Shown one piece after another: positions 63,839 through 64,000 of a stretch of DNA of 64,000 nt. Source of the stretch: FEN-1279 sp964400285 (GTDB lineage Bacteria; Bacteroidota; Ignavibacteria; Tepidaquicellales; Tepidaquicellaceae); the NCBI GenBank assembly GCA_964400285.1, contig CAYNTK010000003.1, positions 211,067-275,066 on the forward strand, in the 5' to 3' direction. The position numbers and the translations under genes are program-made. Position 1 is the first letter of the stretch. Each line of letters begins with the position of its first letter. The notes under the pieces were generated by a model, which was given only the letters and a program-made list of their open reading frames with translations, was not told the DNA's origin and ran no database searches.

Positions 63839-64000
63839 AATATAATTTTTTCACTCCCAGTATAAAAACTTGGAACGAGTTAAATAATCTAATTTCAAAA
63901 ATAATATACTTAATATAATAAAATTTTTATCAATTTTTCATTTTAAAATAATTAGCGTTCAAAAAAGTGTGTAAATAGAATAGCCTATAAAAAAAGAGTC

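Noticed and set aside
1..64000. tRNA, rRNA, insertion sequences, prophage and integrase
   Set aside because: I saw no cloverleaf with conserved GTTCRA-type arms, no rRNA core sequence and no transposase or integrase motif in any frame inspected.

Overview
The window is a chromosomal stretch of a very A+T-rich Gram-negative bacterium. By eye, 'Ignavibacteria-like Bacteroidota/Chlorobiota' is the best guess. The strongest clue is the C-terminal sorting tail of the protein at 54820-56457 (NYPNPFNPTTKI ... SSGIYFYTLKTG ... KKMVLIK), a type IX secretion signal in the form usual for Ignavibacteria and relatives. A UpxY-type NusG paralogue, a TonB-dependent receptor with a carboxypeptidase-like N-terminal domain, BshB1 (bacillithiol), KdsA (Kdo/LPS), many lipoproteins and ThyX agree with this. 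I see no rRNA, tRNA, CRISPR array, transposase or prophage. Coding density is high, and only one gene-free gap exceeds 300 bp (1207-1617).

Layout. (1) 1-6655, minus strand: exopolysaccharide/capsule locus with an SLBB export-type protein, a Wzc-like tyrosine autokinase, a small zinc-ribbon membrane protein, a UpxY/NusG antiterminator, a UDP-sugar dehydrogenase and a GT4 glycosyltransferase cut by the left edge. (2) 6743-12832, minus: tight housekeeping operon with a cytoplasmic S9 peptidase, two SPOR lipoproteins, folD, prmA, a cupin and an OPA-type MFS transporter. (3) 13084-19499: deoC (+), then ftsK, comB, gcvT and a small transaldolase (minus). (4) 19678-21150: a two-gene AAA ATPase plus small putative TOPRIM-like unit that resembles anti-phage ATPase/nuclease pairs, followed by an orphan membrane-anchored protein (21332-22249, +). 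(5) 22321-34380, minus: NarL/DesK-type two-component system, amino-acid permease, two phosphofructokinases with different phosphate-donor signatures, a membrane/spermidine-synthase-like fusion, a K+ channel, a sodium symporter, a six-repeat Trp-rich secreted protein and an amidase. (6) 34532-41599: secreted S9 peptidase, kdsA, trmH, a beta-barrel-like protein and ligA. (7) 41669-46869: RodZ-like protein (minus) and a tight plus-strand operon yggS-divIVA-pnp-pnp'-YkuD L,D-transpeptidase. (8) 46971-51392, minus: two lipoproteins, a methyltransferase, recR, ybaB, a DEDD exonuclease and bshB1; then a HIT protein and leuS (+). (9) 54820-61923, minus: a phosphate-acquisition cluster with a T9SS protein, a TonB receptor, an OprP-like porin and PstS. 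(10) 62114-63838: proline dehydrogenase (+) and thyX (minus).

Three observations stand out. First, the three transcription units of the phosphate cluster each carry TTnACA-type direct repeats with an 11-bp period upstream, which is the architecture of a Pho box; this ties the T9SS protein and TonB receptor to phosphate starvation. Second, two tandem purine nucleoside phosphorylase genes appear to have degenerated in a complementary way: one keeps the phosphate-loop and catalytic residues, the other keeps the inter-subunit RFPDMS loop. That would fit an obligate hetero-oligomer. Third, the AAA/TOPRIM-like pair is a candidate defence module.
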